From Poecilobothrus nobilitatus (taxonomy: Eukaryota; Arthropoda; Insecta; Diptera; Dolichopodidae), in the NCBI GenBank assembly GCA_947095535.1, contig OX352774.1, forward strand, positions 37,340,496-37,404,495: DNA of 64,000 nt, written 5' to 3'. This document shows positions 35,531 through 47,449 of the stretch, piece after piece (positions within the stretch are counted from its first letter, which is position 1; the number at the start of each line of letters is the position of its first letter). The position numbers were made by a program, and so were the translations under genes. Below the pieces are notes generated by a model. That model had not been told where the DNA came from and did not search any database. It was given only the letters and a program-made list of their open reading frames with translations.

Positions 35531-38500
35531 TTTATTTGTGTTTTTTATGTTTCCTTTTTTATTTTTTTGCATTTTTTAAATTGTATACGTTTTTTTTTTT
35601 TGTTTTTTTTTTTTTTTTTGGGAGAAACAGTTTGCAAAGAAAATATCTATAGATAGAATATGTGTGTATTATTATTTAAATGTATCTATACATTGATATA
35701 AAATTGCATTTTAAAATGTTTATCTCATTTAATTTTTACTCTGCTCACTTCATTCATTTGATTTTGAATTTTGAACATTTATTATTCTGCTTATAATCAT
35801 TGTTTATCAACATGGGAAAATTGTATAGAAACAATATTTTTTTAATTTTAAATGATAAGATTTGTTCAAGTTTTATTTCTATTTGAATTAGAGTATTTAA
35901 AAGCTTCTTTTTTTTTTTATTTATGTATTTTCAAAGTTATTATATTTTTGTTTTATTTTTCTTTTTTTTTTTTTTAATTTAAATTCAATCTCATAAGTAT
36001 TTTTTAAAAAAAAAATTTTTTTAAACTACCTCGAAAATATAAAACTTATTTCGAGGTTGCTGTATACATTTTATCTATACATTTTTATTGAGAATATATT
36101 GTTGATAGTAGTGTGTTGTTATAATTTTGTTTATATGTATGTGTTCATCAAGTTTAATTTAGTTTTTTGTTTCGTTGGTTTTTTTTTTTTTTTTGAATTA
36201 ATTCGATTTATTTAATTTGTAATTTGTTTTTTTTTTGCGACTAGTGACGACTAATGACGACACATTTTAAGGCATATTATGCAGTGCTAAAATTAAAAAA
36301 AATTATAAACCTAATTTATTGGCACTGATCATAATTTATTATATTTACAATTAATATACATGTACCTACATATGTATGAATATTAATAAGTACATATTCG
36401 CCATTAAATACTTTATTCAGTAATCTGTATTCTTTATAAAATATTGTCCAAAATGAAATGAAAATTTAATTAAAAAAGAAAAACATAATATGTATTCATA
36501 TTCATCCCCCTTAGGTAACATATCTTATCAGATATGATTAACATATAATATAAACCCATGCATATGAAGATAGAAAAGAAAAATGAAAATAATTATAACA
36601 ATGTAGGACTAAACTAAATTGATTTTATTTAATTTAAAAAAAAAAAAACTGAAGATGTTGCATTCATTTTTTAAGAAGCATAAAACTATATAATATGTAC
36701 ATAAATATAAATCATTATTATTGAAATGCTATACTTAAAAACTTCTCAAATCTTAACTCCACAGTTTTAAATACATATTTGCAAAATTTGTTAAAAAAAT
36801 TAAAAAGTATTTAGTGTAACAATCAAATTTTGTATATTCGGATTCCGAATGTATTACACAAATGAAAAAATTACACAATGAATGATGAACTTTTTGGGTC
36901 TCATCTAAATCTTAAAATTCAATTTAATTGTGTTTTTACCCTACAAATAAATTTTTATTTCTAATTTTTATCATTAAATCAATTCATAAATCAAAAGATC
37001 CCATTACTGTCTTCAAATAAAATTATGGGATCCCATTAAGTTTTCATTACGCGATTCCATTAAGTTCAAATAAAATGCATTCAAAATTTCATTATTTTTT
37101 TTTATTTTAATGTTTCCATTTAATATTTAATATTTCCGTCTAATATTTTTTTACTTTAATAAATATTAATAATGAAATTATTTTTATAAATATTTATTTT
37201 TTATTTTTTGTTCCAGAAAATTTCAAATTTTTTCAAAATTTTTAAAGATAACTGAAAAAAATGCAATTTTATAACACTAATATACCTAAATTGTACATCA
37301 ATTTAAAAAGGGTTTATAAACATTGTTTATAAGCTTTGTTGCTAAGAAAAAAATAATAGGTAAATTTTGAGAATTAACCACATATAATTTTTAAAACATT
37401 ATAATTTATAAAGCTTTTCATCAACTTTTCATTTAAAAATTTTTCGCATTTCCCAATTCCTGTACTTGTTTTTTCTCAATAATTTTTAACATACTCTGAC
37501 TCTCATTACGTGTTTCACATTAAATTACTCAGTATTTCTCTCTCAAATACTTTTAATTTTCTTTATTTATGAATGTATTTTGTATTTTTTGATGATTTTT
37601 ACTTTTTTAATTTCCCCTTGCATTTTTCTAATTTTTTTTTTTTATTTTGAATTTTCCAAGTTCAAAATTGAAAAGCGAAGTTGTTATAATATGTATTACT
37701 CTCAAGGTGTATAATAATATAATATACGATGTGTATAGTAAATTTAGTATGTGTATAGTTTGATAGTTGATATGCTGCATTGGCTGCCGCCGTTATTTTA
37801 TTATCGAATCGAACAAAATAAATGTTGGGAAAGGTCTTGTCGTTATTTTTTTTTTTTCCTTTTGCTGTTTCTTTTTTTTTTATTTCTGGTTTGTTTTTAC
37901 TTTTTACTTTTTCTTTCTTTTTTTTTTTTTTTTTTTATATTGAGAACATTGTATTTTTTGTAATTCAACAATGAATTACATATATATAAATTCCTATACA
38001 AAAATAATAAGAAATGTTTTATATTATGTATGTTTGTATGTAAGTACATATATTTATTTGTAAAGAAAAGAAAAAAAAATGCATTCATTTCATACAATGT
38101 TAATTTTGTTAATAAATTTTAAGAGAAAGTTTGTTTGATTTTAATTATTTTTTTTTTTTTTTTTTTTTTTTTTACGTTTTAATTGTTTTTATTTGTACAT
38201 AGTTTTAATTTTTTGTAAATTTTTGTTGCTAATATTTTTAATTGTTGTTGTTATTTTGTTTCTTATATATGTTGGTTTAATGTGGGTTTTTTAAATTTTA
38301 AAATAATTCAATATCATCGTAAAACAAATAGAAAAAAAAAAATAGAATTAGTAAAAGGAAACAACGTACTCTGAAAATATGAAATGTAGATATAATTAAG
38401 TTAAATTTTTTTTTTTGTAGGTGCAGATTAATGAAAATCAAGTTTTAAAAATGTTTGTTACCATAAATACATATGACAATCTTTAAAGTTGAACTTCAAT

Positions 38501-38607
38501 TTCTGGACTATTAAACAGGGTAAGAAATTGCAGTGTTGCGGTGTTATGGTCACTCTGGTTACATAATATAGCAATAGCAGTTAGCTTTAATTAGTAAACA
38601 TCTCTTA

Positions 38608-38631
38608 TATAAAAGAGATGTCTGATATACT
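38608..38631. repeat. Hairpin
   Basis: ACATCTCTT and AAGAGATGT form a perfect 9-bp stem around a short tataaa-type loop. It is followed by tctgatatactcg. Confidence 0.55.
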
Positions 38632-39514
38632 CGTATGAGAAACGATTTAGATTCTTGATGATCGCGAAGAATATTTTTTGCTATATTTTCTATAATTTAC
38701 AAAACCAATTTTTCAATTCAAATTATTATTGACTATAGTATGTCTAGAATGACTATGGCTATATACGACTAATCTAAACTGAATTTTCAATTAAAATTTC
38801 ATATTAAAATATAAGGAAAATTACATATTTTTAAGCAAAATAATTTCGGCTCTGAATTAAAAAAAAAAAAATCACGATAAAATACTCACTAATAACTTTG
38901 AGTTGTATCTTCTTAATAAATATATAACAAAGTTTTTTCTAATTTTGCAAATTTTTTAATGTTTTTAACGTATAACGTATATGAAAACAAAACTATGGTA
39001 AAAAAATTTTTTTTTTATAACTTAAGCTCAAATTTCAATTATTTAAATGAATGTAAAAAAAAAAAATTTTGTTTTATAATAAAGAGATCACTTAAACCGA
39101 ATTTTAATCAATTAAACTTTGATAGAAAAATATTGATCGCAATTGAATAACTGAATAAAATTTATACATGTCGAAAATGGATAACTGCAAAACGGATAAA
39201 ACCTAAACCTCAAACCTCAAACCTAAAACTAAAGTTTTCATTGATTTAGTAACGGATAAGTGCAAAACTTGAAATTATTATTCAAGTACTTTTTTTTCTA
39301 AATTGAGAAAGTTCCATCACTATTTAAATAATTTTGATAAAAGTGCCAACTTTTTTAAGTACCTACTTCATGTTTTCAAAAGTAAGTTACAAAATTTTTT
39401 TCTTTAAGTTTATAATATTTCAATATTTAAAAATCACATTATATACATACACACAAGTCACAGTCAGTGTGTCAATATATAAATTTTCTACATATTATAG
39501 ATACATAAATGCAA

Positions 39515-39570
39515 ATATGTGCAATTACACGTAAGTGCAAATATTTGCACTTACGTATAATTGCAAATAT
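39515..39570. repeat. 56-bp near-perfect palindrome
   Basis: Centred on GTGCAAATATTTGCAC at 39542/39543 with no loop. Left-arm words acgtaagtgcaaat and gcaattac are mirrored by atttgcacttacgt and ataattgc. Only two or three mismatches occur over 28-base arms. It can extrude a cruciform or could be the joined ends of a small inverted-repeat element. Confidence 0.85.
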
Positions 39571-40079
39571 CCAATAACTGTACAAGTTTTATTTGTCTGG
39601 TTGATGTGCACTTTTCCGTTTTCAACTGAAAGCGACTAGATGGGTTACAATATCTTCCAACTGCACTATATAATGTATTTACCATTCTTACCTTTAATTT
39701 GTTTTATACAGTTTACAAATACAAAATTGAACCATTCACCATCACAATTCAATATACAAATCTTGAATTTAATGTATGAATAAATATTTAATATAAATAA
39801 TTAGTATAAATTTAATAAACTAAAAAAATTGTTAAGATTTAGATCATAAATTTTAGAGTAATCTAGGCAATTCAACACTACTTGCCTGATGAAAAGTTCA
39901 GTAGTGTTGAAGAATGAAAAAACTTCTATATTTATAAAATAGCCTCAGCAGAAATTTTATTTAGGATACAATTTTTAGTACATAACAATTCTAATTATAT
40001 TTAAACCATAATGAAAAAAAAGTGCTATAATATGATAAAATGATTTTTGCTTATAATGCGTGATTTATCTGTCATGGTC

Positions 40080-40224
40080 TTTTTTAAGTTTATTCTTCTG
40101 CCACATAAATGTGACAACGGAATTACACAGCTTTTCCTTTTAAGGCGCGGCTCTAAATGTCGTAAGTAAGGGGCAATTATTTTTGCGACATGTGTGGGAT
40201 TTGAACCCACACTCCCTTGGTGTT
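40080..40224 (-). repeat. tRNA-derived SINE, copy S5, head truncated
   Basis: On the minus strand it has box B (gtgggttcaaatcccacaca), the middle block (gagccgcgccttaaaagg) and the tail (cacatttatgtggcagaaga). It breaks off at ccaagggagtg, before the box-A part seen in S6. It is a 5'-truncated copy. Confidence 0.85.
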
Positions 40225-41488
40225 GAAATTGAAAAAACCTTTATTTAAAATTTAATTAGTTTTTATTAATTGCAATGTTTTCCAATTTAAAAAATTTCGC
40301 GATTATACTTTAAAAATAATTTTTCTTCTTCAAAATCAGATCTTGATAGTAAAACTAATCTGAAACTTTTGATTTTATATACTTTTTGGAAATCGCAAGT
40401 GTTACATTTCTTAATTGTAATTAAAATATTAGTTTTTTTTTTCTTTTAGGACGGTTATATCATCACCTATAGAGTATCTTCATATAAATTTAATAATATC
40501 ATTATCTAGATCACATCTTTTATATAGGATTTACAAGCATAATACCAAGGTCTTATATAAATATTAATATGCAAGAAAAATATTTCATCAATATTTTAAG
40601 AACTTGTAATTATGTATGAAAATAATTTCATTTAAAATTACCCACATGTCATTATACATACATAATTTTTTTTTTTTTTTCATAATATTTTGCAAGTATA
40701 TTTTTGCCTAATAATTGTTATATACTATGGATATATAGATAGTATGTATGAATATACATAATATGTTTAATTCACCACACAACAATTCAAATTATTTTAT
40801 AAAAAAAAAAATTTTTTTTGAAAAAATATATTTTCTTCTTCCCATTTTTTTTTTTTTTTACTATTTTCTTAGATTCTATTATTTTTTATGATTATTTCAG
40901 TATTTTTTCTATGTATATTTCTACATCTACATATATATATATACATATATAATTATATTCATAGTTTCTTTTTGTTATTTAAATGGTTTTTCTTCTTCGT
41001 GTTTTTTTTTTTTTTTTACCAAGCAAAATAATGATAAAAGTGCAATAACTTTTGGCACGTGGACAACGACTTCAACAAAAGTAAAAACTAAAAAAAAAAA
41101 CTAAAACAAAAATGCGAGCAACAAGAATTAACTTACAATAAAAACAAAAAATGAATTAAAAAAACAAAAAAAAACAATTTAAAAAGAATTGAAAAATGAA
41201 AAATGAAAAACGAAAAACAAAAACACAAAAAAAATATCACTAATAACACAACGTCAATCATAAAAAAGTAAAATATAAATCTTTTATCATTGGTTTCATA
41301 TACATAAAGAGATACAACCAAATTGTACAATATATGTTTCTATATATTCTATATATATAAGTATGTATGTATAGTAAATACATATTATATGTAATGTACT
41401 CATACTCTTAGATACCATATGATATACTTCCACTATCTATAGATTGTAAATGAAATATTATACAATAAATTGACATATTGTTATATTT

Positions 41489-41523
41489 ATCATAATCATA
41501 ATCATCATCATCATCATCATTAT
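41489..41523. repeat. (ATC)n microsatellite
   Basis: Interrupted at its left end by ATA and pure at the right. Likely length-variable. Confidence 0.85.
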
Positions 41524-41941
41524 TCTCATCATATTCACAACATAAATTATGCTCTGCTGTAATTTTTGTTGTTATTTAAAGTTTAAAAGTTAATATTAGT
41601 AAAAAAAATAAAAGTGAAACAAAAACATGCAAACCATGTATACAAATAATATTTTAAATATGTAATAATGGTAGCTATAGAGCTATTAGTATTAAAATGT
41701 AAAGTGAATTTAATTGTAAAAGAGCAACAGTAACAATAACAGCAACAATAACAACAACAACAGAAAAGGAAAAACAAAAAAAAAACATATTTTTAACACA
41801 ATATGTAAGTAATTTGTTTGTTATACATGTTTTTATAAATGTTTTTACCGACAGTTGTAAAAATATATTTAACAATAAAATTTTATTTTTCTTATCTATA
41901 AATTAATTTTTCGGAACAGTTTTTTTTAAGGCAATGGGATA

Positions 41942-42300
41942 TATATATAGCATATTCTGGTCAAATTCAGGTATTTACTAAATATTCTTAGATATTTACT
42001 AAATATATTCAGGTTTTTGCTAAATATATTCAGGTATTTACTAAATAAATTCAAATTTTTTTTTTTGGAATTCCGATTTTTACTAAATAAATTCAGATAT
42101 TTTTTTTGATTCAAAAATTATAAAAATTAAAACCATTCTATTTATAAACAGGTGAAAATTATCAAAAATATTTATCTGAAAAAAAAATCTGAAATTATTT
42201 AGTAAATCCCTGAATATATTTAGCAAAAACCTGAATATATTTAGTAAATATCTGAGAATATTTAGTAAATACCTGGATTTGAGCAGAAAATTCTATATAT
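41942..42300. mobile_element. Foldback element with internally repetitive arms
   Basis: The arm at 41942-42060 and the reverse complement of 42186-42300 agree over roughly 115 bases with about ten differences. Each arm is built of tandem 20-21-bp units related to ttcaggtatttactaaatat, with four in each arm; two more degenerate units (attccgatttttactaaata and a shorter one) lie in the loop. The loop is about 125 bases with no coding frame. Long inverted arms made of short tandem repeats are the hallmark of foldback-type transposons. The reverse-strand frame across the left arm is a by-product of the repeat. Confidence 0.85.
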
Positions 42301-42431
42301 GCGATGTATACCGTAAATGTAGGTTTAAACAAACATGTATAGTTATATGGAATTTAGCACGTATTTTTCTTCTTTTCTACTCTTCTATAAGGAGCGTATG
42401 GAATTCATATTTAATAAAGCTTCAGTTAGTT

Positions 42432-42456
42432 TGGCGTATAGTTTCACTATACGCCA
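42432..42456. repeat. Perfect 10-bp stem hairpin
   Basis: TGGCGTATAG and CTATACGCCA pair perfectly around the loop TTTCA. This is unusually GC-containing for the region. No transcript or terminator context is visible. Confidence 0.7.
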
Positions 42457-42754
42457 TTGATTATTTGGCCATAACCAATAGTTGTTTAGATCAATGGCTG
42501 TAGTTATAAAAAACTTATTAATAATACGATTTTGTTTTACGCGGAATACTTATTTAAAAAAAAATTATGATATGGATTAAAAAAGAGCTTAAATATTCAA
42601 TCATGGTCATTGCTGCTTTAATGATAGAAGACAAATCAGATTGAAAGAAGAATAACTTAAAATGTAATTTTAAAAAATATAGAAAAATAAAGAAATAAAC
42701 AATAAAATTGCTGAGGAAGGTCTAAGAATTGGCAACTCTACTAAAACTAATAAA

Positions 42755-43398
42755 CAAGGTAAAATTTAAAGTCAAAGATTTTTAAAGGGGTACTTAAATT
42801 TTCTAAAAGAAAATAAAAACTGTTTAGAATTTTGTTACTTGCCCCAAAATCTGTAATTTCTCATAGAATTTTAAGTACATATAAGAAAAAACTTTCAAAA
42901 AAAAAAAACAAAAGACACTTTCTTCAGTTTTCTTCTTTCTTCTCTCAAAATTTCGAAGTTCTAACTAGAAGCGTGTCGCAATTATAAAAGAAAACAAAAT
43001 CTTACAAATTTGAAATAACAGCAAATTTAAATACTAAATTGCAAAATATTATTGTACAATTTTAATATAATTTTATACTATTGTATAATTTTTCATTAGT
43101 TTTATAAATGCTAATGAAATGTCCAGTTATTTGGTATTTTTAGATTGAAAGAATGTTAAACAGAACCTAATATATTAAATATTTGAAAATAGAGCTTTGA
43201 GAGCAACGTAATAAGTGGGACCACATCAAAAAGTTCTACAATATTAATTTTTTTTTTAAGAAATCCATAGTTACAATTTCATTGTTCTATATCTTAAACT
43301 GTCTAGATCTAGAAGATTGGCAAACAAACGGACGGACAGAGTGAAACTAAAAAACATATTGTTTTACAATTTTTTTTATTTTTTAAATGTGTCAACAA
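42755..43398 (+). mobile_element. Family R, copy R2
   Basis: It starts caaggtaaaatttaaagtca and contains aaactgtttagaattttgtt, acttgccccaaaatctg and a gtcgcaattataaaag block. It carries the signature acggacggacagagtgaaac and ends near aaatgtgtcaac. It matches the order of R3 and R5 but lacks the acaggtgcttaagttacagg segment. A SINE (S6) landed 30 bp beyond its right end. Confidence 0.75.
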
Positions 43399-43440
43399 CA
43401 AAAAATCTTCAAAGAAAACACCCGTAATGATATCAAATTT

Positions 43441-43630
43441 TTTTTTTTTAATGCATTTCTCTGGCACATAAATGTGGACAGGAAATTACACAGCCTTTCC
43501 TGTTCAGGCGTGGCTGTAAATATCATAAGGGGGAATAACTCTTACGACGTGTGTGGGATTCGAACCCACACTCTCTTGGTGTTTGTAGGGTATTTTATAC
43601 GCTCTTACCCACTAGGCCACCGAGGGAACC
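43441..43630 (-). repeat. tRNA-derived SINE, copy S6, full length with target duplication
   Basis: This is the best-preserved copy. Minus-strand order: head CTCGGTGGCCTAGTGGGTAA (box A at 43608-43619 fits TRGCNNAGYNGG), an exact box B GGTTCGAATCC (43556-43566), the block cacacgtcgtaagagttatt, cagccacgcctgaacagg, the tail atttatgtgccagagaaatg, then poly-A (plus-strand T run). It is flanked by a perfect 13-bp target duplication tgatatcaaattt at 43428-43440 and 43631-43643. Both Pol III boxes are intact, so transcription is possible. The 102-codon frame across it is an antisense shadow. Confidence 0.93.
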
Positions 43631-45081
43631 TGATATCAAATTTACATTGTAAACAATTTATACTGCACCCTCATTATAGAAACGAAAAAGATTAAAAATT
43701 TCAAAAGAAAAGTGAAAATTTTTATTCCACAACTGTATATTGTAATATATTGTAATATCATTGTATTGATGTATATTTTAATAATGACTAAAAGAAGAAT
43801 TTCTTTTTTACAAAAAAAAAAAAGCACAAATCTGTTTTAATAATAACAAAAAGAAAATTAATTGACAAATTAAATTAATAACAACAGTTTGAAATTCATT
43901 TCCGTACATTACAAAATTAAAAAATATGGTCATATTTTGTCATTTCAACAATCAATCAAAACATTATATTATTAAATATATATATACATATAGCTATATA
44001 TATGTATGTGTTGAAGCATTTTAATTATTTTATATTAATCAAAACAGACTGACTGACTAATTTTTTTTATCATTCTGGACTTGTATTATAATTTTTAAGT
44101 TAATATAATACAGATGTACAATATTAAATTATTTATTTCTGTATTTAAATAACAGTGCACCTGTTATACATGTAATAATTTCAATCGAATCGTTGATCGA
44201 GTCGTTGATCATTGAATGCAAATTTTTTTAAATATTTGTAGAATTAAAGAGGATAAAAATGAAGCTTTGCTCTTTAATAGCAGTTAGGTCTGCCTATAAA
44301 GTATTGGTCTGTCTATATAACTCGTACATGTTAAGAAAATTTAAGAATTTCAAATCTCATTATTTATGAGACAATTATTAATGCTATAATATGCGCTTAA
44401 ATAAGGAATACTAAATTTACTATAACGATTTATAAGGAACGAGCTAAATCTGAATCTTAATATTGAATATTTTAAAGAATGTCTATATATATTCTTACCT
44501 AATCATAATTATTACATATTATTTATTTTTGAATCAACCATTCCCCATAATAGACAGTTTGAAAAACAGTATATAATTGATCCGTTTTTATCGAAAATAT
44601 TACCAGATCAAATCGAACGTAAATGTAAAGTAAATCAAAAGATTTCGAATGAGTATATATAGTTGGAATTATACCAAACATGTCCATAGGTACCATATAC
44701 ATACTTAAAATAACTTATAATGTAGAATGAGTAGAATGTAAATGAGTGTGAATTAAATTGATCATCTCATTTTGAGTTATTTATTCTTTAGAAGCTTTTA
44801 TTTTCTTGCATTTCTGTATTAAATTTTCCTTTATCTCATACAATGGACTTTCAAATAAGGATTAATTTTGATTAGTAAATTTTTTTTTTTACCATAATAT
44901 ACATATCTTCATTATATAAAGTTGATATAAGTATATAAGTAAGTATATAAGTATATAAAGTACGATATACTTTACAGACATTTTTTAGAATATTTTTTGA
45001 GATATTTTTTTTTATTTTATATAATAAAAACTTTAAAATTTTGGTGAGTTTTCAATTAAAAAGGGACATTATTAATGCTGA

Positions 45082-45315
45082 TCTTCAAAAGACATCAACA
45101 GATCTAAGACCACATTGATAAGTGACGCACTTAATCCAATTCCACTTCAATATAATATCTCTGAGAAAATAAAAAGTGGAAATAATCTATATTTTCGAAA
45201 AGCAAATTGTTTTTATTTATCTTACCACTTTTTATTCGACCTTGGTAATACTATAAGGATTCAAAGGTTTTTCATTTTTTTATCATATATCCTAAATATT
45301 TCTATTTACTTTTAA
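45082..45315 (+). CDS. Weak candidate open frame, unknown
   Basis: Seventy-seven codons from after a stop at 45079. The first part (SSKDINRSKTTLISDALNPI) is of mixed composition, but the C-terminal third becomes phenylalanine/isoleucine-rich as in the surrounding DNA. There is no ATG near the start, no splice-site support and no recognised domain. Most likely chance, possibly an exon or repeat fragment. Confidence 0.12.
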   Translation, partial: SSKDINRSKTTLISDALNPIPLQYNISEKIKSGNNLYFRKANCFYLSYHFLFDLGNTIRIQRFFIFLSYILNISIYF

Positions 45316-45753
45316 TAATCAATCACTTCATTATTAGTATAAACCGACATCCATTTCTTTTATACTTTTTTTTAACTTTAAAATATTCGTATATATTGCC
45401 TATGCATTTAATGATTATGCCCCATTTTTATTAAAAAAAAAAAAAAAATAAAATTAATTTACAGAAAAAAAAATTATAATCTTTAACTCAATTTTTAATA
45501 TTCGATAAATTACATTCGCAATGCCAAAAAATCGAAAAAAATGTACAAAAAAATACGATTATCTTTTATTTATCGTTTATATTTGGTTTCAAATACGCAT
45601 ACGCAGTTATTTTTTTTTTTTTCAATATTGCTTATTATGCGTATGTGATAATATAATAATATTATCCATTATCTAATGGCGAATTTTTGTTAATTTATTT
45701 AAATTAAAAAAAAAAATTGCATATCAAATATTTTTGGCAATTTAAAAAATACT

Positions 45754-45785
45754 TACTGCTGTGCTGTGCTGTGCTTCGCTGTGTT
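45754..45785. repeat. (CTGTG)n pentanucleotide tract
   Basis: Five to six imperfect units (gctgtgctgtgctgtgcttc), locally GC-richer than the flanks. Confidence 0.8.
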
Positions 45786-46293
45786 ATATTATGGCATATC
45801 ATAATTAGTATTTGCATATCCCTCAGTTGATTGTATAGTGCCAAAATGAATTTCATTATAAACTTCTTTTGTATTATGGTATGGTACGAAGTTCATTTTG
45901 TTATTTCCATTTAAAAAAAATTTTGCTTTTATTTTGTTTTTGTATTTTGTTGCTTATTATTTTTGACACACTTCAGTCTTTAAAAAAAAAAGCGGAGAAA
46001 TGAAGAAAAAACTAAATTTAAATTAAATATTAAATAGACAAAAACAATAAAAATGTTGCAAAGAAATATAAAAATTATAAAAACGTCACAAACCGGTTTA
46101 AATTTGTTGTAATGAATTCGACAACAAAAAAAAATAAATTTTTTTTTCTTTTTTAATAAATATCATATACCTATATACCTACCTAACAAGAATCTATACA
46201 TTATATTAACAAAATTTCAAATTTAAATTTATTTTGTACTTGATAAAAAACATAGGCCTAATAAGTATATATGATACAGTTTTAGGTTATACA

Positions 46294-46918
46294 AAACAGG
46301 GCAGAATGTAAACCAACGGTTTTTAAAAGCGCACATTTCCAAAAGATAATACAAACTGTTTAGAATTGTGACTTGCACCAAAATTTGAAAATTTTATATA
46401 GGAAAAAATGTGAAAATAGAATTTTTTTGCAATTTTGAGGGGCTGTAAGTCCAGAACCCTATATAACTAAGAAAAACCGTTAACACACATAAAAATATTT
46501 TAATTTTTAATTAATTTTTATGTCTTGCCATAGAAAAATTTGTACAGGTGCTTAAGTTACAGGTGTCTAAAAAACGCAAATTTTCAACTTTTGAGCGCTA
46601 ATAGCTCTTAAACAGGGGCTGGTACAAAAAAAAATTTCTGAGGAAACTTATACTAATTCTAAAAGTTTTTTCTTGTCTCAAAATTTCAAGTGCCTATCGA
46701 AAAGCATGCCGGAGTTATAAAAGGTAGAAAATGCATACAAAATTTGGGTTTCATTTAACGGTAATTTTAAATACTAAATTTAAAAAAATTATATAATATT
46801 AATATTGATTTAGAAAGGTAAAGAAAATTCCGACGGAAAAAAGACGAACGGACAGAGTGAAACGAATAAGCACATTTTTTCAATATTTTTTTTGGAAATG
46901 TGCTAAAAATATGGCATA
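46294..46918 (+). mobile_element. Family R, copy R3 (reference form)
   Basis: Order of shared blocks: gcagaatgtaaaccaacggt, tttttaaaagcgcacattt, aaactgtttagaattgtgac, ggggctgtaagtccagaacc, acaggtgcttaagttacagg, gctaatagctcttaaacagg, aagcatgccggagttataaa, acggacagagtgaaacgaat and ggaaatgtgctaaaaat. The left end (atgtaaaccaacggttttta, gcgcacattt) and the right end on the other strand (atgtatgccatatttttagc, acattt) are imperfect inverted repeats. No open frame. It is a non-autonomous DNA-transposon-like element. Confidence 0.75.
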
Positions 46919-47177
46919 CATTTTTGTGTTAACTCATATATCAAAAAAAAATTCTGCATTTCTAAATACAAAAGTCTGAATAAATTTTTCAAAGATATTT
47001 TTTTTATTTGTTTAATACATTTTAACAATAAACAGTTAGCTTAAATTTCCCTGTATTATTTATATAATGGAAATGTTGGGATATGTTAAAATTTATTTAT
47101 AAATACTGTTATCTTAAGAATTCCAATAGTACATGAGATATCTTTTTAATAGCCTTTATCACATGTGTAATTGCCAA

Positions 47178-47193
47178 GATTACATATGTAATC
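47178..47193. repeat. Perfect 16-bp palindrome
   Basis: GATTACATATGTAATC, a self-complementary site just upstream of the 47.3-kb mariner-like element. It may be chance in A+T-rich DNA. Confidence 0.5.
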
Positions 47194-47449
47194 TCACTGA
47201 TAAAATTTATTCAATATCATTAAAGAGACTAAATGATAACAAAATCTAAAACTTAAATATAAATTAACTCCAAAAGATACAGGGTGGACCAACTTGAATT
47301 GACTGATTTGAAATGCTTATAATTTTTTTACATTTAAAGTTTTTTATTTTATTTTTTTTGCAAATAATAAAGAATTTTATAAAATTTTACAATGTCATCA
47401 TAACACAACGGCGACAATATGCCAATAGATTCATTTTCCTTGCGACAGC

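Larger units (their letters stand above)
30527..39514. other. Homopolymer-rich desert without recognisable mobile elements
   Basis: Nine kilobases of T and A runs every few tens of bases, with TA microsatellites (for example 32068-32096 and 33739-33789). All open frames here are phenylalanine, tyrosine, isoleucine or lysine runs. Local exceptions are a CpG-rich patch at 35030-35530, a mixed-composition stretch at 37665-37840 and a hairpin at 38608-38631. No transposon or exon was recognised, in contrast with both flanks. Confidence 0.5.
43644..46293. other. Non-genic stretch
   Basis: A+T-rich. Contains a (CTGTG)n-type tract at 45754-45785, a 13-bp inverted repeat caaaatgaa...ttcattttg at 45842-45900, and the doubled tcgttgatc near 44191-44210. 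A weak open frame at 45082-45315 is listed separately. No mobile element was recognised. Confidence 0.4.

Noticed and set aside
39196..39230. Repeated aaacct words as a telomeric or satellite tract
   Set aside because: Only three or four short units; treated as a minor microsatellite.
40025..40210. 61-codon minus-strand open frame
   Set aside because: Read-through of SINE copy S5.
41926..42114. 62-codon minus-strand frame with repeated LNLFSKNLNIFSK-like units
   Set aside because: It is the translation of the foldback element's 21-bp tandem units, not a repeat protein.
42279..42503. 74-codon plus-strand frame beside the foldback element
   Set aside because: Begins inside the foldback arm and spans a hairpin; no conserved feature was recognised.
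43387..43695. 102-codon plus-strand open frame
   Set aside because: It runs antisense through SINE copy S6; its CGIRTHT-type residues come from the SINE box-B region.
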